Part shown: piece by piece, positions 45,909 to 53,868 of the stretch
Numbering within the stretch: position 1 is the first letter of the stretch
Layout of the letters: every line of letters begins with the position of its first letter
The notes under the pieces: model-generated
The model's database searches: none
The model's input: the letters and a program-made list of their open reading frames with translations, nothing else
What the model was told of the DNA's origin: nothing
Translations under genes and position numbers: made by a program
DNA from: Bacteroidota bacterium
Lineage (GTDB): Bacteria; Bacteroidota; Bacteroidia; Chitinophagales; LD1
Length of the DNA: 64,000 nucleotides
NCBI GenBank assembly: GCA_018267365.1
Contig: JAFDYQ010000015.1
Span: 1-64,000, forward strand
Direction of reading: 5' to 3'

Positions 45909-47335
45909 TATTTGTCAAAAGAGATTCTAGGGTCCACCACTGCATAAAGAATATCTGATATAAGCGTGCCCAGCAGCGTGAGGAATGCAGAAAACATCAT
46001 CACCGTGAAAACCATAGGATAGTCACGCGATTGCAGCGAGAGATAGGCTACCTTGCCCATGCCCGGCAGGCTGAATATGATCTCGATGATAAAGGCACCA
46101 CTGATCGCCGCGGGCAGCAGGCTGGCAAAGATCGTGATGATCGGTATCAGAGAGTTGCGCAGGGCATGCTTCCATACCACTTTGCCCTCACTGAGGCCTT
46201 TGGCGCGAGCTGTGCGTATATAGTCCTGACGGAATACACTCAGTACCCCTCCGCGCATCTGGCGGGAGAGATAGGCCAGAGAGCCGTATGTAATGCAAAA
46301 TACAGGTAGGATGAAATGAGGTATACGCACCATCAGCACATCGGTCCAGCTCATACCGTCTGTCACCTCACCCACACCAAAGGTCGGAAACCAGTCCATA
46401 CCGTATTCAGGCGTGGTGATAAAAGTGATAAGCAGGGTGGCTACCCAGAATACCGGCAGTGAATAAAGGATAAACAATACTACAGTGGTGACCTGCTCTC
46501 CTATGCTACCCTTGGTACGCGCCGAGTGGATACCGATAGGGATAGCTATCAGATATGATAGTAGTATAGAGATCAGGTTTAGCATGAGCGTCCATGGCAG
46601 CGCTTCTTTGATCTTAGACCATATCGGGCGCTTGTCTATATAGGAGATGCCAAAGTCCAGTACCAGAAAGTGGCTGAGCCACCTATGGTACTGATTATTC
46701 AGCCCGTACCATTTGATAGATGGTATGAGGTTTTTAGATGGTGTTGCCTTTTGCTTGATGGCGGTGTAGGACGCCTGCAGGTTCTGTACGTCCTGATGTA
46801 TACCGGTCAGTAGCGGTGATGCGGCAGAGGCTTTATCCATCTCGGTAAGCATATCCTGTATGGTCACATCCTTGTACTCCAGCAGCAGCTTGCCGGCATC
46901 GTCACGTATCAGCTTGTCCTGATCAAAGATCGTGGAGTCCTTTTTTACATCCAGCAGGTTAAAGTCTACTTTTTTGATATTATGATAGTATTGCTCTATC
47001 TCAGGCCAGTCACCATACTGCGCTATGAGCCTCTCCAGATTGTCCCGCTCCGGCTTTTTGATGATCCTGTACAGCGTATCCGGTGTAGCGGCATTGGAAA
47101 AGAGGAAGTAGAAAGAAGGCAGATTAAATCCGAGCTGCTCCGCCATATCGAGATAGGCCTTTTCTCCGGCCATCTTGTCTGCCGAGCCGTTAGTCTCGCC
47201 CTGTGCCTCCTGATTGCCCAGTGCGATCCGCACAGAGTCGCCGGGAGACAATTTGCTGAGAGCAAAGGTCAGGATAGAAATGATCAGCATCGTAGGGATG
47301 AAGATCAGTATCCGCTTTAGTATGTATGAAAACAT
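45908..47335 (-). CDS. ABC transporter permease, OppB/DppB type, with a large periplasmic insert
   Basis: The 475-residue permease begins MFSYILKRILIFIPTMLIISILTF, the usual OppB start. A hydrophilic stretch of about 190 residues (roughly 35-225) then separates helix 1 from the core, which is long compared with the roughly 70 residues in the E. coli protein. The EAA loop DYIRTARAKGLSEGKVVWKHALRNSL is intact. It sits between the binding-protein gene (33 bp upstream) and oppC (1-bp overlap). Confidence 0.88.
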   Translation of the reverse strand: MFSYILKRILIFIPTMLIISILTFALSKLSPGDSVRIALGNQEAQGETNGSADKMAGEKAYLDMAEQLGFNLPSFYFLFSNAATPDTLYRIIKKPERDNLERLIAQYGDWPEIEQYYHNIKKVDFNLLDVKKDSTIFDQDKLIRDDAGKLLLEYKDVTIQDMLTEMDKASAASPLLTGIHQDVQNLQASYTAIKQKATPSKNLIPSIKWYGLNNQYHRWLSHFLVLDFGISYIDKRPIWSKIKEALPWTLMLNLISILLSYLIAIPIGIHSARTKGSIGEQVTTVVLFILYSLPVFWVATLLITFITTPEYGMDWFPTFGVGEVTDGMSWTDVLMVRIPHFILPVFCITYGSLAYLSRQMRGGVLSVFRQDYIRTARAKGLSEGKVVWKHALRNSLIPIITIFASLLPAAISGAFIIEIIFSLPGMGKVAYLSLQSRDYPMVFTVMMFSAFLTLLGTLISDILYAVVDPRISFDK

Positions 47336-47368
47336 CTACTCTTTTGAAGGGCTGATGATGACTGTGGC

Positions 47369-49141
47369 TTAGTTGCCCGCCAGTTTAAATTCATTGTAAA
47401 GGAAGCCCGGATTGAGCAGTGTTTCTTCTACGGTATACCGCTTATTGATCGCGATCCTATTGGCCGGGATAAACATGAAGACACATGGTATATCGTCATG
47501 GATCATTACTTCTAGCTTCTTGTACATTTCTATACGCTTGCTCTCGTCCAGCTCAGAGCGGATATCTTCTATCAGCTTGTCAGACTCAGCATTGCCATAG
47601 CTAAACATATTAGACCCGCCGGTCACAGCTGATGACGTGTGCCACATCTGCTTAGGATCGCCCATGGTAGCAGACATGCTGTAGCCGCCGTAGGTGGTTT
47701 CAAAATCCCTCTTGTCCATATCTTGTATGTATACACTCCACTCACGGGCTGTGATAGTGAGGTCTATACCTACCTTCTTGAGGTCTTCTTTGATCATGAT
47801 ACCGGTCTGCTCGCGGCCTTTATTGCCGGCAGGGATCTTAAAATCGAGAGTCAGCTTTACCTTCTGTCCTTTGATCATCTTATCGCGGAAACCATCGCCA
47901 TCAGAGTCTTTCCAGCCTGCATCGTCCAGCAGCTTGCGTGCCAGGTCCAGATCATAGTCAAAAGGCTTGATATCGTGATTGTAAAAGTTCTGAGAAGGGT
48001 GTACAAAAGTCTCGCAGATCTGGTTTCTTTTGAAATTGATCACATCATTGATCTCATTTCTATTGATACAGTGTGCTATAGCTTCGCGTACCTTGCGGTC
48101 ACTGAGCTTAGGATTTTTAGTGTTGAACCCTATATATGTCCATGCAAAAATAGATGGAGCATCCATTTTGAGCTTTTGCTTGGCCACATCATTTTTCAGG
48201 AGATCTTCGTAGTTTTTGGGATTGATGCTGTTCATCTCATCTATCTGGCCATCCTTCAGTGCAGTCACTGCAGTATTGCCGTCATTGATCACCTTAAAGA
48301 TGATCTTGTCAGGATATGCTACAAAGTCACGCACATCCTTGATCTTGTCACCCCACCAGTTTTTCTTTCTTACCAGAGTGATGTCCTGGCCAGTTTTCCA
48401 GCCGGCAAACTCATACGGGCCGCAGCCTACTATGCCGCCTTTCTCACGCTGAAACTTCTCGCCATTAAACTCATCTGCAAATTTGCGGATATCTGCATTG
48501 TCTTTCAGATTGTTGCGCTTGTCATTGGTGTTCAAATCTTTGATGCTGAATTTTGCCATCAGGTGCTCAGGATCGTACACATACTCAGGGAGAACATAAT
48601 ATCCGGAAAACTCCTCTATCATAAAGTACTTTTCCTTGGCATATACTGTAAACTTCTTAGGATTGGCAGAGTCTATCTGCACATCACCCAGCCAGTCATA
48701 ATATGGGCGAAGCGGGGTGCACTTAGTATTAGGATTGAGGATACACTTCAGTGTGAATGCATAGTCAGAAGCTGTGACAGGGGTACCATTATCCCAGGTA
48801 GCCTCCGGCCTGATCTCATACTCCAGCTTTTCGCCGCCCTTCCATTCACCTTCTGTCACCTCAGATACCTTAGCGCGTGCTACTGCGAGGGCCGGTGTCA
48901 GTTTGTAATCTTTTGGATCCTGTCCGTACATAGACATAAATACCAGACCAGCTATATACCTTCCATCTACGGATGTCAGGTTGATAGGGTTGAGCATATC
49001 AGGGTCACTAAGCGTGTAGGCGTTGAGGATATTTTCGCCGCTGGCAGCACCGTTGTCGGTGTTTTTGCCTTTGCAGCCACTCAATATGCTACCAGCTATT
49101 ACCACCATTATCAGGAGCCTGTAGGAAACTTTCCAAACCAT
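47369..49141 (-). CDS. Peptide/oligopeptide-binding lipoprotein (SBP family 5)
   Basis: I start this 590-residue protein at ATG 49141 since the -7 promoter element lies at 49184-49191, so the longer frame from 49186 cannot be fully transcribed. The signal ends in a lipobox SILSGC (Cys23). The mature protein has NPINLTSVDGRYIAGLVF-, GCGPYEFAGWKTG- and WTYIGFNTKNP-like segments of extracytoplasmic family 5 binding proteins. It captures peptides or related solutes for the OppB/OppC pair downstream. A long antisense frame (47639-49168) is a shadow. Confidence 0.92.
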   Translation of the reverse strand: MVWKVSYRLLIMVVIAGSILSGCKGKNTDNGAASGENILNAYTLSDPDMLNPINLTSVDGRYIAGLVFMSMYGQDPKDYKLTPALAVARAKVSEVTEGEWKGGEKLEYEIRPEATWDNGTPVTASDYAFTLKCILNPNTKCTPLRPYYDWLGDVQIDSANPKKFTVYAKEKYFMIEEFSGYYVLPEYVYDPEHLMAKFSIKDLNTNDKRNNLKDNADIRKFADEFNGEKFQREKGGIVGCGPYEFAGWKTGQDITLVRKKNWWGDKIKDVRDFVAYPDKIIFKVINDGNTAVTALKDGQIDEMNSINPKNYEDLLKNDVAKQKLKMDAPSIFAWTYIGFNTKNPKLSDRKVREAIAHCINRNEINDVINFKRNQICETFVHPSQNFYNHDIKPFDYDLDLARKLLDDAGWKDSDGDGFRDKMIKGQKVKLTLDFKIPAGNKGREQTGIMIKEDLKKVGIDLTITAREWSVYIQDMDKRDFETTYGGYSMSATMGDPKQMWHTSSAVTGGSNMFSYGNAESDKLIEDIRSELDESKRIEMYKKLEVMIHDDIPCVFMFIPANRIAINKRYTVEETLLNPGFLYNEFKLAGN

Positions 49142-49183
49142 TGGATATCTATTAAGTTTTGTGAATAGTATGATAAGTGCGAA

Positions 49184-49216
49184 CAAATATAGTAGAATCT
49201 GTTACAGTATTACAAA
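49184..49216 (-). promoter_or_regulatory. Promoter of the Opp-type operon
   Basis: On the minus strand TTTG (49216-49213) and TATATTTG (49191-49184) are separated by 21 bases, an excellent match to the Bacteroidota consensus. Transcription should begin near 49177, about 36 nt before ATG 49141, which decides the start of the binding-protein gene. Confidence 0.75.
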
Positions 49217-49275
49217 ACGGTGTCTGAGCAGCAAGATGCTCTGGCGGGAATAGTTTTTGTCTAAAATAATATGCT

Positions 49276-50184
49276 ATGAGTAAAGTATTGATCACCGGAG
49301 CCGATGGCCTGATAGGCACCAGATTGCAACAGCTGCTGAAGGTAAAAGGCTATACCATGCATTGTATAGGTCGCGCCAGAGAGGGCCGCAAAAAGGCCCA
49401 TCACTATATATGGGATGTGAAAGGCCAGTCTATGGACCCCGCAGCCCTGGAGGGGGTGACTGGTATCATACACCTGGCCGGTGCCGGGGTAGCCGACCAG
49501 CGGTGGACAGAAAGCCGGAAGAAAGAGATCTATGATAGCCGGATAGACTCTACCAGGCTACTGTACCAAACGCTGGCTACCATACCTAATCAAGTGAAGA
49601 CCATAGTCTCTGCCGCTGCCGTAGGCTATTATGGTGACCGCGGAGCGGATGTGATAGGGGAGTCTGAGCCGGCAGGAGATAGTTTTCTAGCCAAAGTGGT
49701 ACTGGACTGGGAGCGTGCGGTAGCGCAAATGGGAAAGCTCGGCGTGCGTCATGTCTGCTGCCGGATAGGGGTGGTACTGGCACGCGAGGGAGGCGCGCTG
49801 CCCCAGCTGGACAGGACAGTTGCGTTTGGTGTAGCACCTTATTTCGCTAAGGACAACCTCTACTACCCGTGGGTGCATATAGATGATGTGTGCGGTACTA
49901 TGATCCACGCACTGGAGAGTGAGACTATGCATGGCAGCTACAATACCACAGCACCCCAGCCGGTCTTGATCAAAGATATGATGAAGGCTATCATCGCTGC
50001 CCGTGGAGCTCATGCACTGCTGGTACCGGTGCCTCCACCGGCGCTAAAGGTGATGCTGGGGGAAATGTCTGAGGTAGTACTGCAAAGCCAGCGCTGTAGC
50101 GATGCTAAACTACTGGCTACCGGGTATCGGTTCAGGTATCCGGATTTAAGCGCGGCGCTGAAGGATATATATAAGAAAGGCTAG
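49276..50184 (+). CDS. TIGR01777-type epimerase (YfcH/SDR39U1-like)
   Basis: The 302-residue protein has the atypical SDR start VLITGADGLIGTRL, then IIHLAGAGVADQRWTESRKKEIYDSRIDSTRLL and SAAAVGYYGDRG, and the late segments FGVAPYFAKDNLYYPWVHIDDV and the C-terminal RFRYPDLSAAL. All are diagnostic of the YfcH/SDR39U1 family. The substrate of these NAD(P)-dependent proteins is not established. It diverges from the transporter operon and converges with the small secreted protein at 50181. Confidence 0.88.
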   Translation: MSKVLITGADGLIGTRLQQLLKVKGYTMHCIGRAREGRKKAHHYIWDVKGQSMDPAALEGVTGIIHLAGAGVADQRWTESRKKEIYDSRIDSTRLLYQTLATIPNQVKTIVSAAAVGYYGDRGADVIGESEPAGDSFLAKVVLDWERAVAQMGKLGVRHVCCRIGVVLAREGGALPQLDRTVAFGVAPYFAKDNLYYPWVHIDDVCGTMIHALESETMHGSYNTTAPQPVLIKDMMKAIIAARGAHALLVPVPPPALKVMLGEMSEVVLQSQRCSDAKLLATGYRFRYPDLSAALKDIYKKG

Positions 50185-50540
50185 AAACCTTGCTTTAGCA
50201 GGACGTAGTCCGTTACGATATTGCCCTGATCGCCAGTGCTATTGGCACTCATCAGGATGTAACCCTTTTTGCGCAGCTTATTGATGTTATCTACTATGAT
50301 CTTCAGATTACCCGGCTCTGTTTTCTCACTATATGCCTCGAGAGGTATAGTTTCTTGGTTGCCATCTTCATATGTGATGATGATCTTTGACCCGATAAAG
50401 CCCGCCCCCTGCGCAGCAAACTTATTGATATCAAACACACGCATGAGACAGTAGCCGCTTTGAGCCGGTGCACCCTTCTGGGCGCTGGCGGCTACGGTAC
50501 CCAGGCAGATGATCATTATTATACTGAGGATATGGCGCAC
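50181..50540 (-). CDS. Small secreted hypothetical protein
   Basis: The 119-residue protein has a signal peptide (about 1-20, ending VAASAQ). The mature part contains GSKIIITYEDGNQETIPLE and INKLRKKGYILMSANSTG. No family is recognised. It overlaps the stop region of the epimerase gene by 4 bp on the opposite strand, so the two converge. Confidence 0.62.
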   Translation of the reverse strand: MRHILSIIMIICLGTVAASAQKGAPAQSGYCLMRVFDINKFAAQGAGFIGSKIIITYEDGNQETIPLEAYSEKTEPGNLKIIVDNINKLRKKGYILMSANSTGDQGNIVTDYVLLKQGF

Positions 50541-50657
50541 GATAATAGTTTTGATGATAAATATAGGGTATCCATGGCAAATGAGGCGGCAATGACTTTA
50601 ACAATAGGGTATAACATTTAGCCGGCGACTACCGTATATATATCAAAACACACCCTT

Positions 50658-50768
50658 ATGTACATTACACTCTTCAAGCAAGCCGTTATCGTATTTGTAC
50701 TCACAGCAGCCAATGCTGTCATCGCCATCTCGCTGGCCAATATACTCCGCGCCTCAGGAGCTATCTGA
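50658..50768 (+). CDS. Possible 36-residue single-span membrane protein
   Basis: An ATG-initiated frame of 36 codons encodes MYITLFKQAVIVFVLTAANA followed by VIAISLANILRASGAI. It has a hydrophobic core of about 20 residues preceded by a lysine, typical of a small membrane protein. It fills the otherwise empty gap between the secreted-protein gene and scpA and is on the same strand as scpA. The Shine-Dalgarno region is weak. It was found by eye; coding status is uncertain. Confidence 0.4.
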   Translation: MYITLFKQAVIVFVLTAANAVIAISLANILRASGAI

Positions 50769-50855
50769 TTACTGGTCAGGGCATAATGGGACTTTCTGAT
50801 TACACCTTGCTATCCCGCACAAATGGGTTAAATTCGTGTCCCTTTTGGTAAGGAT

Positions 50856-51653
50856 ATGAATAATCCTAACGATACATACTCGATCAAGCTGCCTCAGTTT
50901 GAGGGGCCGTTTGACCTCCTGCTCTTCTTTATAGAACGGGATGAGCTGGATATTTATGATATTCCGATCTTTAAGATCACGCAGGACTTTCTGGATTACA
51001 TACACCAGATGGAGCACCTCAATATCGAGCTGGCGGGAGAGTTTATACTCGTAGCTGCTACGCTCATGCGTATCAAGGCAAAACTGCTGCTGCCACGCAA
51101 GGAGGTAAACCCGGAGACCGGCCAGGAGATAGACCCGAGAGAGGAGCTCGTGACCCGGCTGATAGAGTACAAGAAGTTTAAAGAGGCTACAGAGCTCCTG
51201 CGCCAGATGGAGGATGACCGCCAGAGCATCACCAAGCGAGGCAATATCAGCGGCGAGATGAGCGAGATCGCCACGCTCTTTGAGACGGAGTACGAGATGC
51301 AGTCCCTCACGATGTTCCGCCTGCTCAAGGCGTTTCAGACTGTAGTGACCCGTGTGGAGCGCGAGCGCAATAAGCCAGTACACACAGTAGTAGCGCCGGC
51401 ATATACGATAGAGGGAGAGAAGATGCTCCTGCGCGATATGGTCAGGGAAAGAGAGCAGGTACTCTTTGAGCAGATATTTGATAAAGTAGAAAACCGGGTT
51501 CATGCCATCTTTACATTTCTGGCCATGCTGGAGCTGATACAGGAACAGGTACTGACCATCATAGTGGGTGATGGATATAATAACTTCTGGATCCGCTCCA
51601 AGACTGATGAAGAGCGACATCCGGCTGCCGTAGACCACGGCGATCAGGCCTAA
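50856..51653 (+). CDS. scpA: Segregation and condensation protein A
   Basis: The 265-residue kleisin starts SIKLPQFEGPFDLLLFFIERDELDIYDIPIFKITQDFLDYI and continues AGEFILVAATLMRIKAKLLLP, which is diagnostic of ScpA. A C-terminal winged-helix segment (ENRVHAIFTFLAMLELIQEQVL) contacts SMC. It works with SMC and ScpB in chromosome condensation. No scpB or smc lies in this window. Confidence 0.95.
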   Translation: MNNPNDTYSIKLPQFEGPFDLLLFFIERDELDIYDIPIFKITQDFLDYIHQMEHLNIELAGEFILVAATLMRIKAKLLLPRKEVNPETGQEIDPREELVTRLIEYKKFKEATELLRQMEDDRQSITKRGNISGEMSEIATLFETEYEMQSLTMFRLLKAFQTVVTRVERERNKPVHTVVAPAYTIEGEKMLLRDMVREREQVLFEQIFDKVENRVHAIFTFLAMLELIQEQVLTIIVGDGYNNFWIRSKTDEERHPAAVDHGDQA

Positions 51654-51719
51654 AAGCATCTCCCGGCACAATTTCCCTGTTTGCCTTTCGTCTGTATCTT
51701 TATCCAAAACCAATTCACA

Positions 51720-52052
51720 ATGAATACTGCACTACTCGTCACTACCAGCACCAATCTGGAGGGATACAAGATCACAAAGCAACTAGGCCTCGTCCGTGGC
51801 ATCACCGTCCGCTCCCGTAGCGTCGTGGGCAATTTTGCCGGAGGTATACTGGCCATCTTTGGCGGTCGCAATAGCATCTATACTGATCTATGTGAGAAAG
51901 CCCGTGAGGAGGCCTACGAGCTCATGATGGAGCATGCCCAGAAGATGGGTGCCAATGCCGTGATCAACATGCGCTATGATGCCAATGAAGTGATGCCCGG
52001 CATGACAGAGGTGCTGGCATATGGCACAGCTGTATCAGTAGAGAAGGCCTAA
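51720..52052 (+). CDS. YbjQ-family protein (heavy-metal-binding domain)
   Basis: I use ATG 51720 (110 residues), since the frame from 51681 adds a non-conserved stretch. The core ITKQLGLVRGITVRSRSVVGNFAGGILAIFGGRNSIYTDLCEKAREEAYELMMEHAQKMGANAVINMRYD matches the small YbjQ/DUF74 family, which forms pentameric rings. The function is not established. It is 66 bp downstream of scpA and on the same strand. Confidence 0.9.
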   Translation: MNTALLVTTSTNLEGYKITKQLGLVRGITVRSRSVVGNFAGGILAIFGGRNSIYTDLCEKAREEAYELMMEHAQKMGANAVINMRYDANEVMPGMTEVLAYGTAVSVEKA

Positions 52053-52102
52053 TACTTTCGTTATATCCTACTCGGTTTCTCTCACTATCTTAGCCCACGC
52101 TG

Positions 52103-53176
52103 ATGGCAGAGATCCCCTCTAATAGTCCCTTATCACAGTTCCGGCCCCGCCGGGTACTGCTGCCTGTAGCTATAGGAGTAGCCGTCACACTATACCTCAT
52201 CTTTGGCCTGTCACGGCTGGATATGTCCGGCCTGTCTCAGATATCTTTCTCTCAGCATCTGGCTATAGGTGGCATCATCTCTATACTGACTGTGGCTGTG
52301 CGGGATATAGCCTATATCTACCGCATGTGGCTGCTCACAGACCGGCAGCTCTCCTGGTGGCGGTGCTTTGAGGTCATCATGCTGTGGGAGTTTGGCTCCT
52401 CTGTCACACCTGCCTCTGTAGGTGGTGTCACTGCCATCTTTGTACTGCGCAAAGAGAAGCTCAGCTTTGGCAAGGGAGCTGCTATTGTCTTACTATGCTC
52501 CTACATGGATAATATTGCTTTCATCGTCGTGTTCAGTTCGCTCTTTCTGATCAATGGCACATCTATGTTTATCCTGCCGCCAGGCTGCGCCGAGCTGGGC
52601 CATGCTCCTGTCATGACAGCTATCCGCACTATGGCCGGCTATGCCTGGATCGGTTTTCTGGTAGTAGGTATCACAGGCAGTTTGCTGGGTTTTGGCATAT
52701 TCGTCAGGCCGCAGTGGGCGCGCTCCTTTTGCCACAAGGTGGCACGCATCAAGTGGCTGCACCGCTGGAGACTCAAGATAGAACTGCTGGGAGACGAGAT
52801 ATGGTATACCTCCAAAGAGTTTAAGACCAAGGGAGCATTCTTTTTAATAAAGGTGCTCATAGCTACCATTATATCCTGGACCGCGCGCTATGCCCTGGCC
52901 AATGCGCTGATATGGACCTTCGCTACAGTAGACCTAAATATGCTGGACGTCTTTGTACGCCAGTGCCTGCTCAGGGTCATCACTTTCATACCTACCACGC
53001 CCGGTGGCAGCGGCGTGTCTGAGCTCGGCTTCATAGCGCTAAACTGTGACTATCTGCCGGCAGGCCTGACCACAGCAGTGGCTATCATATGGCGGTTGCT
53101 TAATTTTTACCTTTATTTGGGTATCGGCGCTATTGTACTGCCACGCTGGATAGCCAGGGTCAATCAGACATCATAA
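52103..53176 (+). CDS. Flippase-like membrane protein (LPG synthase TM-domain family)
   Basis: The 357-residue protein has about eight membrane helices and the UPF0104/lysylphosphatidylglycerol-synthase TM-domain pattern: YRMWLLTDRQLSWWRCFEVIMLWEFGSSVTPASVGG and the final block LLRVITFIPTTPGGSGVSELGFIAL. Family members are often lipid or polyprenyl-lipid flippases. It lacks the aminoacyl transferase domain of MprF. It lies 33 bp upstream of the HisB-N-like gene and may be co-transcribed with it. Confidence 0.85.
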   Translation: MAEIPSNSPLSQFRPRRVLLPVAIGVAVTLYLIFGLSRLDMSGLSQISFSQHLAIGGIISILTVAVRDIAYIYRMWLLTDRQLSWWRCFEVIMLWEFGSSVTPASVGGVTAIFVLRKEKLSFGKGAAIVLLCSYMDNIAFIVVFSSLFLINGTSMFILPPGCAELGHAPVMTAIRTMAGYAWIGFLVVGITGSLLGFGIFVRPQWARSFCHKVARIKWLHRWRLKIELLGDEIWYTSKEFKTKGAFFLIKVLIATIISWTARYALANALIWTFATVDLNMLDVFVRQCLLRVITFIPTTPGGSGVSELGFIALNCDYLPAGLTTAVAIIWRLLNFYLYLGIGAIVLPRWIARVNQTS

Positions 53177-53209
53177 TATAGATTATCTCACTACTCAATA
53201 CCAGATAAA

Positions 53210-53785
53210 ATGAAAAAAGTTCTTTTCATAGACCGCGATGGCACCATGATCCTCGAGACAGATGATTTCAAGATCGAGACCATGGAGAAAATTATTTTTT
53301 ATCCTGAGGTATTCTATTGGCTGGGTCGGATCGTGCGTGAGTTTGACTTTGAGCTGGTATTGGTCACTAATCAGGATGGCCTGGGATCGGATGCTTTTCC
53401 CCATGAGCCTTTCTACAGCACCCACCGCTTCATCATGAATACATTTGCCGGGGAGCGCATATTCTTTGCAGAAGAGTGTATAGATCCACATTATCCGCAC
53501 GAGAATAAGGATACCCGCAAGCCCGGTACAGGTATGCTGAAGAAATACATCAATAACCCAGAGTACGATCTCAAAAATTCATTTGTGATAGGTGACCGTA
53601 TCACAGATGTGCAGCTGGCCAAAAATCTCGGCGCCCGCGCCTTCTGGCTGAATGACGGACGCTCGCTGGGAGGTACAGAGGTGCAGGATAGCCAAGAAAC
53701 ACTCTCTGCATATGTGGCCGTAGAGAGCCGCAAGTGGGAAGACATCTACAACTACCTGATAGAAAACAGGACCGGTATACTCTAG
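53210..53785 (+). CDS. HisB-N-like HAD phosphatase, stand-alone
   Basis: The 191-residue protein matches the N-terminal histidinol-phosphate phosphatase half of HisB: FIDRDGT (Asp8, Asp10), VTNQDGLGSDAFP, and the KPGTGML-to-IGDRITDVQLAKNLG block. The IGPD dehydratase half is absent. The positions aligning with the zinc cysteines of E. coli HisB (Cys93, Cys101, Cys103) are Asp92, Lys100 and Thr102 here, while His94 remains, so a zinc site of that kind is unlikely. The C-terminal AYVAVESRKWEDIYNYL resembles the HisB linker. Histidine synthesis is likely but another HAD substrate is possible. Confidence 0.75.
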   Translation: MKKVLFIDRDGTMILETDDFKIETMEKIIFYPEVFYWLGRIVREFDFELVLVTNQDGLGSDAFPHEPFYSTHRFIMNTFAGERIFFAEECIDPHYPHENKDTRKPGTGMLKKYINNPEYDLKNSFVIGDRITDVQLAKNLGARAFWLNDGRSLGGTEVQDSQETLSAYVAVESRKWEDIYNYLIENRTGIL

Positions 53786-53840
53786 GATGATTAATAAGTG
53801 ATTCTCATCATTTTTAGCATTTTATTGTGGCACTGATGTT

Positions 53841-53848
53841 TATATTTG
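53841..53848 (+). promoter_or_regulatory. -7 element of the T9SS protein gene
   Basis: TATATTTG matches the -7 consensus and lies 20 nt before ATG 53869. No TTTG is found at the expected -33 distance, so this is a half-supported promoter. Confidence 0.45.
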
Positions 53849-53868
53849 AAAGATAACACCAGCCCACG

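Noticed and set aside
47639-49168. A 509-codon plus-strand frame
   Set aside because: It is entirely antisense to the peptide-binding lipoprotein gene, which has a promoter, lipobox and family motifs. The translation has no recognisable features.
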